From: Alteromonas sp. 5E99-2
GTDB taxonomy: Bacteria > Pseudomonadota > Gammaproteobacteria > Enterobacterales > Alteromonadaceae
Direction: 5' to 3'
NCBI RefSeq assembly: GCF_017368475.1
Contig: NZ_JAFNJE010000007.1
Coordinates: forward strand, 124,001 to 188,000
Length of the DNA stretch: 64,000 bases
Every line of letters starts with the position of its first letter. Positions within the stretch are counted from its first letter, which is position 1. This document shows, piece after piece, positions 10,636 through 19,177 of this stretch. Under the pieces are notes generated by a model. That model ran no database searches and was not told where the DNA came from. It was given only the letters and a program-made list of their open reading frames with translations. A program made the translations under genes and the position numbers.

Positions 10636-11121
10636 TTAATCTAAATCAAGGGGTTCTGGAGATAGCACTACACCAGTGCTATCTGCATAAATATGATCTT
10701 CCGGCAAAAAGGTAACACCTGCAAAGTTTACCGGTATATCAACATCTCCAACCCCTTCGCAATCAGCGTTAACAGGTATGGAGCCTACCGCAAGTATTCC
10801 GATATCAATATCGGCTAAGGCATCGACATCTCTAACGCTGCCGTAACAAATAATACCTTCCCAACCATTGTCTAACGCATCTTGGGCGGAGAGCGCATTG
10901 ATAATTGCTCGACGAGAAGACCCACCGCCATCAATTAGTAGTACCTTTCCTTCACCAGGTTCACTCAGCACTCGTTCAACAAGCCCACGATCTTCATAAC
11001 ACTTCACAGTAGTAATTTCACCTCCAAACGAACTTACACCGCCGTAATGGATAAAAAGAGGCTCAACAACATCAACGCTATCGGCGAACAAATCACATAT
11101 CTCAGAAGTGTTATAATTCAT
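10636..11121 (-). CDS. rraA: Regulator of ribonuclease E activity A (RraA)
   Basis: RraA trimers bind RNase E and inhibit degradosome activity. At 161 aa the length equals E. coli RraA, and the sequence follows it closely: NTSEICDLFADSVDVVEP, FGGEITTVKCYED, LLIDGGGSSRRAI, CYGSVRDVDAL and the late PEDHIYADSTGVVLSP. The fold is shared with methyltransferase-like aldolases, but the conserved length and termini support RraA. It converges on the nuclease gene with an 11-bp gap. A perfect 14-bp palindrome lies 58 bp upstream of its start. Confidence 0.94.
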   Translation of the reverse strand: MNYNTSEICDLFADSVDVVEPLFIHYGGVSSFGGEITTVKCYEDRGLVERVLSEPGEGKVLLIDGGGSSRRAIINALSAQDALDNGWEGIICYGSVRDVDALADIDIGILAVGSIPVNADCEGVGDVDIPVNFAGVTFLPEDHIYADSTGVVLSPEPLDLD

Positions 11122-11178
11122 AATCGGCTACTCGAGCAAAAGTAAAAACGAGGATTCAACCTTACCACACCTTTTGTA

Positions 11179-11192
11179 GGCTTGTACAAGCC
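11179..11192. promoter_or_regulatory. Perfect palindrome between rraA and the glycosyltransferase
   Basis: GGCTTGTACAAGCC is a perfect 14-bp dyad in the 170-bp divergent region. It has no loop, so it suits a dimeric DNA-binding protein better than an RNA hairpin. The cognate regulator is unknown. Confidence 0.35.
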
Positions 11193-11291
11193 CCTATTTT
11201 TGTAACAAATGTGTCGTATTTCTGTAAAAAAGCTTTCATGTTTTCGCTATAACCTTTCGCTCAATAATTGTACTAGCTGGCTAAACAAATA

Positions 11292-12362
11292 ATGAAAGTT
11301 CTATACGGAGTCCAAGGCAGTGGAAATACTCCTATTGCCAACGCACGTATTATGGAAAAAGCTTTCTCCCAACGAGACGACATAGACGTAGACTTTGTTT
11401 TTTCTGGCCGTGCTATTGGCGCCTACGAAGATATGACCAGCTTTGGCAATGCCCAATTTTTTAAAGGTTTAGACTCTCCCTCTAAGCCCCAAAACACCAA
11501 TGTTTTGAAAACACTTAAAGACATAAAAAACAGTCAAATTCTATGCAACATGAAACAGCTGAACATTGACCAATACGACTTAGTATTAAATGACGCTGAA
11601 CCTATTAGTGCATGGGCTGCAAAACTCAAAGGCATCCCTTCGATTTCTATCGGCCACCAAGCGTCATTTAATTTTCGAGTTCCCAAAGTCAAAAACGGCG
11701 TTTCCAGTCGGCTGATGTCACACTGGCTGGCCCCCGCTAATATTCAACTAGGCATGCATTGGTTTCATTTCAACCAGCCAATCGTGCCTCCTTTTATCTC
11801 AAAACAAATGTCATCTGAAGTATCCAGCAGTAATCAGATCCTCGTATATTTACCATTTGAATCCGTTAATGACATTCGGGAACTACTTGAACCTTTAAGC
11901 GAGCAAGGTTTCATTTGTTACCATCCACACATTAAAGATGACATACAGCAAGAACATATAAGTTGGCGCTCACTACTACACACTGATATTGAAAAACAAA
12001 TTCAACAGTGTTCTGGCGTAATTACCCACGGCGATTTCAACTGGGTAAGCAAAGCCCTTCAATTAGGCAAAAAGTTGCTAATTAAACCTGCAGATGGGCA
12101 GTTTGAAGCATTGTCTGATTTACGGGTTTTAGAAAAATTAGCCCTGTGTCACACCCTTTACCATTTGGATACAGACGACGTAGAAGACTGGTTAGCTTAC
12201 GAAGGAAACGAGCCAATCACCTTTCCTAATGACCCAAATCCGTTAATTGATTGGGTGTTAAAACGTCAATGGAATAACGTAAAACCACTCACTGATCATT
12301 TATGGCAACAAGTGTATTTTCCAGACAAAATCAAACAACGCTTATTGTCGCTTGCATTTTAA
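11292..12362 (+). CDS. MJ1255/VC2487-type glycosyltransferase
   Basis: A 356-aa GT-B-like protein of the MJ1255 family, so a putative glycosyltransferase of unknown acceptor. The N-terminus MKVLYGVQGSGNTPIANARI is typical for this group. Residues ~90-125 (YDLVLNDAEPISAWAAKLKG, then SIGHQASF) and the C-terminal ITHGDFNWVSKALQLGKKLL match the donor-binding half in style. No membrane segment is visible. No SD-like sequence is obvious before the ATG, so the exact start is uncertain. It stands ahead of the lptM-lysA operon with a short gap. Confidence 0.8.
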   Translation: MKVLYGVQGSGNTPIANARIMEKAFSQRDDIDVDFVFSGRAIGAYEDMTSFGNAQFFKGLDSPSKPQNTNVLKTLKDIKNSQILCNMKQLNIDQYDLVLNDAEPISAWAAKLKGIPSISIGHQASFNFRVPKVKNGVSSRLMSHWLAPANIQLGMHWFHFNQPIVPPFISKQMSSEVSSSNQILVYLPFESVNDIRELLEPLSEQGFICYHPHIKDDIQQEHISWRSLLHTDIEKQIQQCSGVITHGDFNWVSKALQLGKKLLIKPADGQFEALSDLRVLEKLALCHTLYHLDTDDVEDWLAYEGNEPITFPNDPNPLIDWVLKRQWNNVKPLTDHLWQQVYFPDKIKQRLLSLAF

Positions 12363-12416
12363 CGCTTTAATGCGATGATACGGCCCATTGAACACGTTTA
12401 AATTGGGTTAATCGTA

Positions 12417-12563
12417 ATGGGGCGCGCATCAGTTATTCTATTGGCAGTACTAGCCTTATCATCTTGTGGCTACAGAGGCCCATTGGAGCTTCCACAAGAG
12501 CCAGAACAAAGCACACCAGATACCGTTGAACCCGCAGCACAAACGTCCGAGAACCAGCAGTAG
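12417..12563 (+). CDS. lptM: LPS-assembly lipoprotein LptM (YifL)
   Basis: A 48-aa lipoprotein too short for ordinary gene calling. It has a short hydrophobic signal (VILLAVLAL) and a lipobox LSSC with Cys at position 17. The conserved CGYRGPL follows, and then an acidic Pro/Gln/Glu tail. In E. coli LptM (YifL) assists oxidative maturation of LptD. The locus fits: yifL sits just before dapF in enterobacteria, and here it immediately precedes lysA-dapF, its stop codon overlapping the lysA ribosome binding site. Confidence 0.88.
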   Translation: MGRASVILLAVLALSSCGYRGPLELPQEPEQSTPDTVEPAAQTSENQQ

Positions 12564-12571
12564 GATTTTTA

Positions 12572-13831
12572 GTGGATTATTTTAATTATAAAGGCGACTC
12601 GCTTTTCGCCGAAGACGTAAATGTTAGTGACATAGCGGCCAAGTTTGGTACACCTACCTATGTATATTCAAAAGCCACTTTTGAACGCCATTGGCACGCA
12701 TTTAATAATGCATTAGCAAGCCATAACCACCTGATTTGTTACGCAGTGAAAGCCAATTCGAATATTGGCGTATTGAATGTACTTGCTCGATTAGGCTCTG
12801 GTTTTGACATTGTTTCCGCAGGGGAACTTGCAAGGGTGATAGAAGCTGGTGGCGATCCATCTAAAGTGGTTTTCTCTGGCGTAGCGAAACAAGAAGGTGA
12901 AATTAAAGAAGCCTTAGAAGCCGGAATTAAGTGCTTTAATGTTGAGTCTCACCCAGAACTTGATCGCATTAACAGCGTTGCAGCATCAATGGGCGTAATG
13001 GCCCCCATTTCACTGCGTATTAATCCCGATGTCGATGCAAAAACCCACCCGTATATTTCTACAGGATTAAAATCGAATAAGTTTGGTATCGCCGCTGAAC
13101 AAGCTGTTGCTTCTTACAAGTACGCAAAAAGCCTAAGCAATTTGGCAATAACAGGTATGGATTGCCATATCGGCTCTCAACTTACTGAACTATCGCCATT
13201 TGAAGATGCGTTAGACAAATTATTAGTATTGGTTGATGAATTAGCCGAACTAGATATCCACATTAAGCATTTAGATTTAGGTGGCGGTTTAGGCGTTAAG
13301 TACCAAGATGAAACGCCACCTGATTTAGATGAATATGCAGCAAGACTTGCTAACAAGGTCGCCGGTCGCCCAGATTTGACGCTGATCTTAGAGCCTGGCC
13401 GCGCTATTGCCGCAAATGCAGGTATTCTCATTACTCAAGTCGAATTTATCAAGCAAGGCGAAGAGAAACATTTCGCCATTGTCGACGCTGCAATGAACGA
13501 TTTACTCAGACCGGCGTTATATTCAGCATGGCAAGACATTATTCCGTTAAACAAAGCGTCGAGTGCTGAAAAATCAACTTACGACGTTGTTGGGCCTATA
13601 TGTGAAACCGGAGATTTCTTAGGTAAAGACAGAGAACTATGTATTGTTCCTGGTGACTATTTAGCCGTACGAAGTGCAGGTGCCTATGGATTTGCAATGG
13701 CATCGAACTACAACAGTCGCTGTAAGGCAGCTGAAATCATGGTCGATGGCGCTGTTGCTCATGTTGTGCGCGAACGAGAAACCCGTAGCGACTTATGGCG
13801 CGGCGAGTGTACACTTCCAACCAATAATTAG
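12572..13831 (+). CDS. lysA: Diaminopimelate decarboxylase (LysA)
   Basis: PLP enzyme converting meso-diaminopimelate to lysine. The 419-aa product has the alanine-racemase-like barrel with the PLP lysine at residue 60 (CYAVKANSN), a glycine-rich loop HLDLGGGLGV and the dimer-interface motif GPICETGDFL. Translation starts at a GTG (12572). AGGA six bases upstream, overlapping the lptM stop, supports this start. The substrate pathway is completed by dapF, 9 bp downstream. Confidence 0.97.
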   Translation: MDYFNYKGDSLFAEDVNVSDIAAKFGTPTYVYSKATFERHWHAFNNALASHNHLICYAVKANSNIGVLNVLARLGSGFDIVSAGELARVIEAGGDPSKVVFSGVAKQEGEIKEALEAGIKCFNVESHPELDRINSVAASMGVMAPISLRINPDVDAKTHPYISTGLKSNKFGIAAEQAVASYKYAKSLSNLAITGMDCHIGSQLTELSPFEDALDKLLVLVDELAELDIHIKHLDLGGGLGVKYQDETPPDLDEYAARLANKVAGRPDLTLILEPGRAIAANAGILITQVEFIKQGEEKHFAIVDAAMNDLLRPALYSAWQDIIPLNKASSAEKSTYDVVGPICETGDFLGKDRELCIVPGDYLAVRSAGAYGFAMASNYNSRCKAAEIMVDGAVAHVVRERETRSDLWRGECTLPTNN

Positions 13832-13840
13832 TCGGTTATT

Positions 13841-14671
13841 ATGCAGCTAAACTTTTCAAAAATGCACGGCCTTGGTAACGACTTCATGATGATTGATGGC
13901 GTGACTCAAAATGTGTTTTTATCGCCGGATAAAATACGCCAGTTGGCTGATCGCAATTTCGGTATTGGCTTCGATCAACTCTTATTGGTCGAGCCGCCGT
14001 ACAATCCAGAACAAGACTTTCATTATCGTATTTTCAATGCCGACGGTGGTGAAGTAGAGCAATGTGGTAACGGAGCTCGTTGTTTTGCTAGTTTCGTGAA
14101 GATGAAAGGGCTAATTAATCGCAACAAAATTGCGGTAAGCACGAAAGTAGGCAACATCGTACTTTACGTTGAAAAAGACGGCCAAGTGACTGTGAACATG
14201 GGTGTGCCTAAATTTGATCCAGCGGCAATTCCCCTGCAAGCTAACAAGGAAGAAAAAACCTATTTGTTGCGCGTAGAAGACAAAACCTTGTTCTTTGGTG
14301 CAGCCTCTATGGGCAATCCTCATTGCGTACTAGAAGTTGAAGATACAGACACCGCTGATGTAGAAACAATAGGGCCGTTACTAACAGCTCATGAGCGCTT
14401 CCCAAAAGGGGTGAATGTTGGCTTTATGCAAGTTGTTTCCCGCAGTAAAATAAAACTCCGAGTTTTTGAACGCGGTGTGGGTGAGACTCAAGCCTGCGGT
14501 ACGGGCGCTTGTGCAGCCGTTGCAATAGGCCAAATTCAAGGTAAATTAGACAGAGATGTCAGTGTGACCCTTCCCGGCGGCACGCTCAATATTCGCTGGA
14601 ATGGCCCTGGCAGCGTTTTGAAAATGACAGGCCCGACAAAACACGTGTTTGATGGACAATTACAATTATGA
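13841..14671 (+). CDS. dapF: Diaminopimelate epimerase (DapF)
   Basis: Converts LL-DAP to meso-DAP for lysine and peptidoglycan. The 276-aa product has both catalytic cysteines: Cys75 in CGNGARC and Cys219 in ACGTGAC. The N-terminal [20 protein letters not shown] is standard. It sits between lysA (9 bp gap) and the DUF484 gene, with which it shares an ATGA overlap, so translation is probably coupled. Confidence 0.98.
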   Translation: MQLNFSKMHGLGNDFMMIDGVTQNVFLSPDKIRQLADRNFGIGFDQLLLVEPPYNPEQDFHYRIFNADGGEVEQCGNGARCFASFVKMKGLINRNKIAVSTKVGNIVLYVEKDGQVTVNMGVPKFDPAAIPLQANKEEKTYLLRVEDKTLFFGAASMGNPHCVLEVEDTDTADVETIGPLLTAHERFPKGVNVGFMQVVSRSKIKLRVFERGVGETQACGTGACAAVAIGQIQGKLDRDVSVTLPGGTLNIRWNGPGSVLKMTGPTKHVFDGQLQL

Positions 14672-15333
14672 ACGACGCTTTATCGGCGCAAAATATTGCC
14701 GAAGATCTTTCAGAAACAGAGGTAAGAAACTACCTTGAGGCAAACCCTGAATTTTTTGTTAAGCACATAGATTTACTCGAAAAATTGCAATTCGCACACC
14801 CTCATAAGGGCGCAGTCTCTTTAGTAGAAATGCAAAGCGAGCAATTTCGCAGCCGCATTCAACAGCTAACGAAAAAGTTAAACCAGCTCATTGACGTCGC
14901 CAAACAAAACGAAAAAATTTATCGAGTGTACGTGTCACTGTCTTTAAAACTCATGAAGTGCAAAGACGTAAATGACGTACAAACCACCGTTGAACTTGTT
15001 ATGCAGGAAGAACTTGGGCTGTCTTCAGTTCATATTAAACCTTTTAGCGGTGACAACGCCTTAACCGAGTTACAACAACGACAGTTAATCGACAAACGCT
15101 TTCGCACTGGCCCTTTCTTTTTTGGCCGTTTAAGTGATCACGAGAAGCAAGTAGTGTTTAGTAGTAGCATTGCCGAATCTGTTGCCTTGGTTCTTATTGG
15201 TGATGAAGCCCCCATCGCAATTTTAGCCATCGGCAGTGACGACCCAACGCATTTTGCGCCCAGCATGGATACCTTAATGCTTAAGCAATTGCAGCAAATG
15301 TTGAATATTCTTCTTCACGACTTTTTAAGCTGA
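14668..15333 (+). CDS. DUF484 family protein (YigA-like)
   Basis: A 221-aa cytoplasmic protein of the DUF484 family, with a GAF-like C-terminal part. The N-terminal block ([20 protein letters not shown], then [18 protein letters not shown]) is the family signature, and a helical linker follows. Function is unknown. In many gammaproteobacteria the gene lies between dapF and xerC. Here dapF overlaps its start by 4 bp, but the next gene is the HAD phosphatase only 9 bp away: xerC is not here. Confidence 0.88.
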   Translation: MNDALSAQNIAEDLSETEVRNYLEANPEFFVKHIDLLEKLQFAHPHKGAVSLVEMQSEQFRSRIQQLTKKLNQLIDVAKQNEKIYRVYVSLSLKLMKCKDVNDVQTTVELVMQEELGLSSVHIKPFSGDNALTELQQRQLIDKRFRTGPFFFGRLSDHEKQVVFSSSIAESVALVLIGDEAPIAILAIGSDDPTHFAPSMDTLMLKQLQQMLNILLHDFLS

Positions 15334-15342
15334 CACCCAATT

Positions 15343-16056
15343 ATGATTTTCTATCGCTCTGTAACAACGCCAACTGCCATCACCTTTGATTTGGATGACA
15401 CCCTGTACGACAATCATCCAACTATCTTTCGCGCCGAAGCCCTACTGAAAGAAAAGATGGCGGATCGCTTTCCTAAAGCGGCGAGTATTCCAAGAGCAGA
15501 ATTAAGCGCCATCAAACGCCGTTTTATTCAAGACAGCCCAGAGTTAGCATCGGATATGAGTAAGCTTAGATTACTCACACTCAACTATATCCTAGCCGAT
15601 GAAGCAAAAGACAATGTAGAAGAAGCTGCAACCGAGATGTATGAGTTCTTTTACAACGAAAGAAGCAAAGTGCCCATAAGTAATGAAGTACTTACTACCT
15701 TAAAAAACTTAAGTAAAAAGGTTCCTCTTGTAGGCATTACTAATGGTAATTTAGACACTGAACAAGCCGGTTTAAACCCTCACTTCAAAACCATTTTACA
15801 CGCCAGTTCGAGTCGTCCAGCTAAGCCTCATAGGTGTATGTTTGATGAAGCTGCGCAATACTTATCTATCGCGCCAAAGAAGATATTACATGTTGGCGAT
15901 AGCTTAATTAATGACGTATTTGGTGCCTATCAAGCGGGATTCCAATCTGCATGGTTTGCGTGTAATCGGCCTATGCTTTTATCCAAAGAAAAAACGCTTG
16001 TGCTGCCCGATGTAGAGCTGTCAAAACTCGATGACCTGTTTTCGTTGTTAAGGTAA
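15343..16056 (+). CDS. yigB: HAD-family phosphatase, YigB-like
   Basis: A 237-aa haloacid-dehalogenase hydrolase. E. coli YigB dephosphorylates FMN and sugar phosphates, including 5-amino-6-(5-phospho-D-ribitylamino)uracil in riboflavin synthesis. Motif I is DLDDTLYDN (nucleophile Asp followed by Asp at +2), motif II is GITNGN, the lysine motif is AKPHRCMFDEA, and motif IV is HVGDSLINDVFGA. It closes the lptM-lysA-dapF-DUF484 string, and in E. coli it is followed by uvrD. Here cysE and a BlaI/M56 pair separate them. The exact substrate is inferred from family and position. Confidence 0.85.
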   Translation: MIFYRSVTTPTAITFDLDDTLYDNHPTIFRAEALLKEKMADRFPKAASIPRAELSAIKRRFIQDSPELASDMSKLRLLTLNYILADEAKDNVEEAATEMYEFFYNERSKVPISNEVLTTLKNLSKKVPLVGITNGNLDTEQAGLNPHFKTILHASSSRPAKPHRCMFDEAAQYLSIAPKKILHVGDSLINDVFGAYQAGFQSAWFACNRPMLLSKEKTLVLPDVELSKLDDLFSLLR

Positions 16057-16088
16057 ATAACTTTAACTTGATAGTGCCATTGATAATC

Positions 16089-16895
16089 TTATTGTTTATC
16101 GTGCAGTACGTTTTGATCCATGGACTGGCAAGGTTTGTTGCAACGAGGTTTACCTACTACTTTCGCCGGCACACCTGCGACCGTTACGTGGGACTCAACG
16201 TCGTTCAAAACAACACTACCCGCGCCCACTTTGGAACCACGACCAATCTCAATATTTCCAAGTATTGTCGCGCCAGCTCCGACCATCACATTCTTTCGAA
16301 TTTTGGGGTGACGGTTACCAGATTCATTACCTGTGCCACCTAATGTGACGTTTTGCAGAATAGAAACATTGTCTTCAATGACTGCGGTTTCACCCACTAC
16401 AATACCCGTTGCGTGATCGAACATAACCCCTTTACCAATTGCAGCCGCAGGGTGAATATCAACACCAAATGTTTGAGAGTTTCGGCTTTGCAAAAACAAA
16501 GCAAGTTGATGACGGCCGTTCTTCCATAAGTAGTGCGCTAGCCTATGTACCTGAATAGCTTGAAACCCTTTAAAGTACATTAGTACGGTTAAATGTTCGG
16601 TTACTGCTGGGTCTCGCTCGAACGCTGCTTCTACATCGGCGATAGCAGATTCAACAATAGCAGGGTCAAGTAAATAAGCTTGGTCAAAGACTTCTCGAAT
16701 TGCGATAGCTGGCATTACATCGTCAGCCAATTTATTCGACAAAATAAAGCTAAGTGAAGACTCAACATTAAAATGAGTGAGAATACAGGCATGGATGTAG
16801 CTTGCTAATAGGGGTTCTTTTTCAGCAATACACTGAGCTTCTTGCTTTAATATTGCCCAAAAATTTCTACGAATTACCATGTAGCCCTCACTCAT
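16089..16895 (-). CDS. cysE: Serine O-acetyltransferase (CysE)
   Basis: Acetylates serine to O-acetylserine, the first committed step of cysteine synthesis. The 268-aa product has the alpha-helical N-terminal domain and then the left-handed beta-helix of hexapeptide repeats (about residues 145-245: GVDIHPAAAIGKGVMFDHA, VGETAVIEDNVSILQNVTLG, HPKIRKNVMVGAGATILGNI). The C-terminal tail, used in feedback inhibition by cysteine and in binding CysK, is longer than minimal and ends in charged residues without the usual terminal Ile. It converges on the HAD gene. A 9-bp-stem hairpin lies in its 5' leader. Confidence 0.95.
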   Translation of the reverse strand: MSEGYMVIRRNFWAILKQEAQCIAEKEPLLASYIHACILTHFNVESSLSFILSNKLADDVMPAIAIREVFDQAYLLDPAIVESAIADVEAAFERDPAVTEHLTVLMYFKGFQAIQVHRLAHYLWKNGRHQLALFLQSRNSQTFGVDIHPAAAIGKGVMFDHATGIVVGETAVIEDNVSILQNVTLGGTGNESGNRHPKIRKNVMVGAGATILGNIEIGRGSKVGAGSVVLNDVESHVTVAGVPAKVVGKPRCNKPCQSMDQNVLHDKQ

Positions 16896-16939
16896 ATTGA
16901 AGCTAACTTAACTAACTGACAATTGTGGTATCTCAAATG

Positions 16940-16978
16940 AATAAATCAAGGGGCTAGCGTTAATCCCACTGATTTATT
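16940..16978 (-). repeat. Inverted repeat in the cysE leader
   Basis: AATAAATCA and TGATTTATT are perfect 9-bp arms, with GGG/CCC able to extend the stem. It lies 45 bp upstream of the cysE start on the same strand. No U-tract follows in the cysE direction that would make a clear terminator. It may be an mRNA leader structure. Confidence 0.4.
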
Positions 16979-17012
16979 TGTTTAATTGCACACCCTCCAA
17001 TACTATTTATAT

Positions 17013-17057
17013 GAAAACACATAGAGCAGCCCAGCTAAGGAAGCTCTATGTGTTTTC
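17013..17057 (-). terminator. Terminator of the blaI-M56 operon
   Basis: Perfect 15-bp inverted repeat GAAAACACATAGAGC / GCTCTATGTGTTTTC with a 15-nt loop, 16 bp after the M56 stop. The A-rich and T-rich ends of the stem supply the T-run in either direction. It is the strongest hairpin in this part of the window. Confidence 0.85.
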
Positions 17058-17072
17058 AATTAAGAATCATGG

Positions 17073-18653
17073 TCAAATCAAGGCACTAACGTGATTCAGC
17101 AGAGTTTCCCCTTCTTCGCTCGGATACAGCCGGTTAATCTGCTTTTGTACTCTAACCGCCTCTTGATAGTTTTTTTGACGCATATAACTTGCAAATAACA
17201 AATCGAAGTTAGACTTTTCTGGTTGTGTTCCCTTTGTTTCATGGGATGCGATTAGTTCATTTAGTGAATTAATTGCCTTTGAATAATCTTCCAATTTGAA
17301 GTGAGAAATTGCGGTCAAATACAAGATAAATGCTTTATCGGTTCCATCATCAGCCAATGCAAACCATTTTTCAGAGTAATCCTGTTGTTTACGCCACTCA
17401 CCTAAATGAGCACTAAAAGAAACAGCCATCCTCAAATTATAAAGTGCATCGTTTTTATCTATGTGATCAGTCAATCCAATAGCTTTATCTAGAAAAGGTA
17501 GAGCATCTGCACTTTTGCGATCATTATGCATTAAATACATTCCATGAGTTCGCCAGATCATAGCCTGATCAACAGCACTATAACGCTCAATGTCTTTTTC
17601 AGCTTCCGATAATAACTTTTCAACTTCAGAAAAATCCTTGCTATGCCATGCTTCGAATATCTTGTTTATCCCAATATTGATATTCGACTGTTCCGCTGTT
17701 GATTGTACTTTTGCTGTGGCATTAGAATAACCAACCCAGCCTGTGAGTGATACAAGCGTTGCGACCACTATTACGTAACGTTTTTTCATTTTATGTTCCT
17801 CATTAAGTTTGTGTATGCGCTGTAAGTTAAATGCCTTAGTCCCACTTATAGCCAATGCAGTTGACTTCGATTGCGCGTCTTGCCGTTTATTTGCTTCTAG
17901 CGTTAATTCCATTAGATGTTGCTTATAGCTACCTTTAGGTAAATAGGCTTTACACTGTTCATCACAGCTTAATTCAATGTGATTTCTCCCATAGTTCGCT
18001 GTATACCGAACAATAGGATTCCACCAAAATAAACATTGAATGAAATTTATTCCCCACAACCAATAGGTATCGCGCTGACGAATATGGATGAGTTCATGGA
18101 GTACGATAGTGCGTATTTTGTCTTCGCAACGCTGGTGATCTCCAATCCAAATAATCGGTTTTAAAAAGCCTGTAACCATGCCCGGTACTTGCCCTTTAAT
18201 TCGTCGAATATCGCAACAACGTTTTTCTATGCCGACGATGTTCCACACAGCGTTATCGTTAGTAGAGTTCTGTATCCATCGGGCATGTTGCTTTCGATAG
18301 CTAACTGCATCTTTGACAAACAATGCGGCGCCAATCAGGAGCCCTACTACCCAAAACCAATAATTAGGCAATGTAGGAAGAGTTAAAGCTTGGCGGCCTT
18401 CACTTTCTATTGCGACTTGCTGTTGCTCTGAGGAATTTAAGTTAAATAACGCAAATTCGCTAACCAAATTTACAGGTAATGTGAAACTGGTTTGCTCAAT
18501 CTCAAATTGTAAATACTGCCATGGGAACAACCAACTAGACAGCAATAAAATACAAACATAAAAACGCACACGGGCAGGTGCACCAGCTAAGAAGAACAGT
18601 GCTGTAGCGCACATTGCGCTAATAAATAATGAAATAGCAAAATACGTGATCAT
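17073..18653 (-). CDS. BlaR1-type M56 membrane metallopeptidase with C-terminal TPR region
   Basis: A 526-aa inner-membrane protein. TM helices are at about 2-22, 30-48, 98-115 and 292-310. Between TM3 and TM4 is the M56 zinc-peptidase domain with HELIH at 186-190 and a downstream Glu in IELSCDEQ (227-233), the expected third ligand. After TM4 the chain leaves the membrane. It does not carry the penicillin-binding domain of BlaR1; residues ~320-526 look like helical TPR-type repeats (FLDKAIGLTD, AFILYLTAISHFKLEDYSKA, NYQEAVRVQKQINRLYP). By analogy with BlaR1 it would sense a signal outside and trigger inactivation of the partner repressor, encoded 7 bp upstream. The signal is unknown, and no beta-lactamase gene is near. 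Confidence 0.85.
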   Translation of the reverse strand: MITYFAISLFISAMCATALFFLAGAPARVRFYVCILLLSSWLFPWQYLQFEIEQTSFTLPVNLVSEFALFNLNSSEQQQVAIESEGRQALTLPTLPNYWFWVVGLLIGAALFVKDAVSYRKQHARWIQNSTNDNAVWNIVGIEKRCCDIRRIKGQVPGMVTGFLKPIIWIGDHQRCEDKIRTIVLHELIHIRQRDTYWLWGINFIQCLFWWNPIVRYTANYGRNHIELSCDEQCKAYLPKGSYKQHLMELTLEANKRQDAQSKSTALAISGTKAFNLQRIHKLNEEHKMKKRYVIVVATLVSLTGWVGYSNATAKVQSTAEQSNINIGINKIFEAWHSKDFSEVEKLLSEAEKDIERYSAVDQAMIWRTHGMYLMHNDRKSADALPFLDKAIGLTDHIDKNDALYNLRMAVSFSAHLGEWRKQQDYSEKWFALADDGTDKAFILYLTAISHFKLEDYSKAINSLNELIASHETKGTQPEKSNFDLLFASYMRQKNYQEAVRVQKQINRLYPSEEGETLLNHVSALI

Positions 18654-18660
18654 AATTTAC

Positions 18661-19050
18661 TTACTCGTTATTTTTAGCTTTATGCTTCGCAAGCATAGCT
18701 TCTAATTGTTCAATCTCATCATTATTCAGCTTCTCGTTTGCCAGCAATTGCGCCACCATTTTTTGAGAGTCTCCGGCAAATATCCTCTTGAGAAAGCCTT
18801 TTAATAAAGGCTCTGAAACATCTTCTCTTTGAATAGCAGGAGCGTAGTAAATGGTTCGGCCTTTTTGATGAGCTCGAAGCACGGCTTGTTTTTGCTCAAG
18901 CCTGTCGACTATTGTTTTAACTGTCGAATAGCTCACTTCCTTATCGCCTTTCACCTTTTCATGTATGTCAGGAGCAGAAGCTGGACTTTGCTGCCAAAGT
19001 ATATTCATTACATCGAGTTCAAATTCACTCAGTTTTATATCGTTTTTCAT
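18661..19050 (-). CDS. blaI: BlaI/MecI/CopY-family transcriptional repressor
   Basis: A 129-aa winged-helix repressor of the BlaI family. The N-terminal LSEFELDVMNILWQQSPASA, the recognition region EVSYSTVKTIVDRLEQKQAV and the wing (HQKGRTIYYAPAIQRED) are clear, and a helical dimerisation tail follows. In this family the protein binds TACA-N2-TGTA dyads and is inactivated by proteolysis linked to the M56 partner, which is the next gene with a 7-bp gap. Two such dyads lie just upstream of its own start, so autorepression is likely. Whether it controls other genes cannot be seen. Confidence 0.92.
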   Translation of the reverse strand: MKNDIKLSEFELDVMNILWQQSPASAPDIHEKVKGDKEVSYSTVKTIVDRLEQKQAVLRAHQKGRTIYYAPAIQREDVSEPLLKGFLKRIFAGDSQKMVAQLLANEKLNNDEIEQLEAMLAKHKAKNNE

Positions 19051-19059
19051 TACTATCTC

Positions 19060-19092
19060 TACATATGTCGCGATAACATCTACAAATGTAGA
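19060..19092. promoter_or_regulatory. Two BlaI-type operators upstream of blaI
   Basis: TACATATGTC (19060-19069, one mismatch) and TACAAATGTA (19081-19090, perfect, inside the 12-bp dyad CTACAAATGTAG) match the BlaI/MecI/CopY consensus TACANNTGTA. They are spaced 21 bp, about two helical turns, as in known bla/mec operators. Confidence 0.8.
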
Positions 19093-19113
19093 GATTATTA
19101 TTTATGCTGTCAA
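19085..19113 (-). promoter_or_regulatory. blaI: blaI promoter overlapping the operator
   Basis: On the minus strand TTGACA (19108-19113) is a perfect -35. It is followed 17 bp later by TACATT (19085-19090), a 4/6 match to the -10 box, which is itself part of the distal operator. A bound repressor would block the -10 region directly. Confidence 0.75.
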
Positions 19114-19161
19114 CAACTTTGTATGAAAAAACTACGATAGTGCACTAATCAACATTTCATG

Positions 19162-19177
19162 CTGTATAAATGCACAG
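19162..19177. promoter_or_regulatory. LexA (SOS) box upstream of uvrD
   Basis: CTGTATAAATGCACAG fits the LexA consensus CTGT-N8-ACAG exactly. It lies 59 bp before the uvrD start, and TATAAA inside it could serve as the -10 box. E. coli uvrD is SOS-regulated, which supports the call. Confidence 0.82.

Noticed and set aside
16068-16343. Plus-strand frames across cysE
   Set aside because: They are antisense to the beta-helix coding region of cysE and show no family features.
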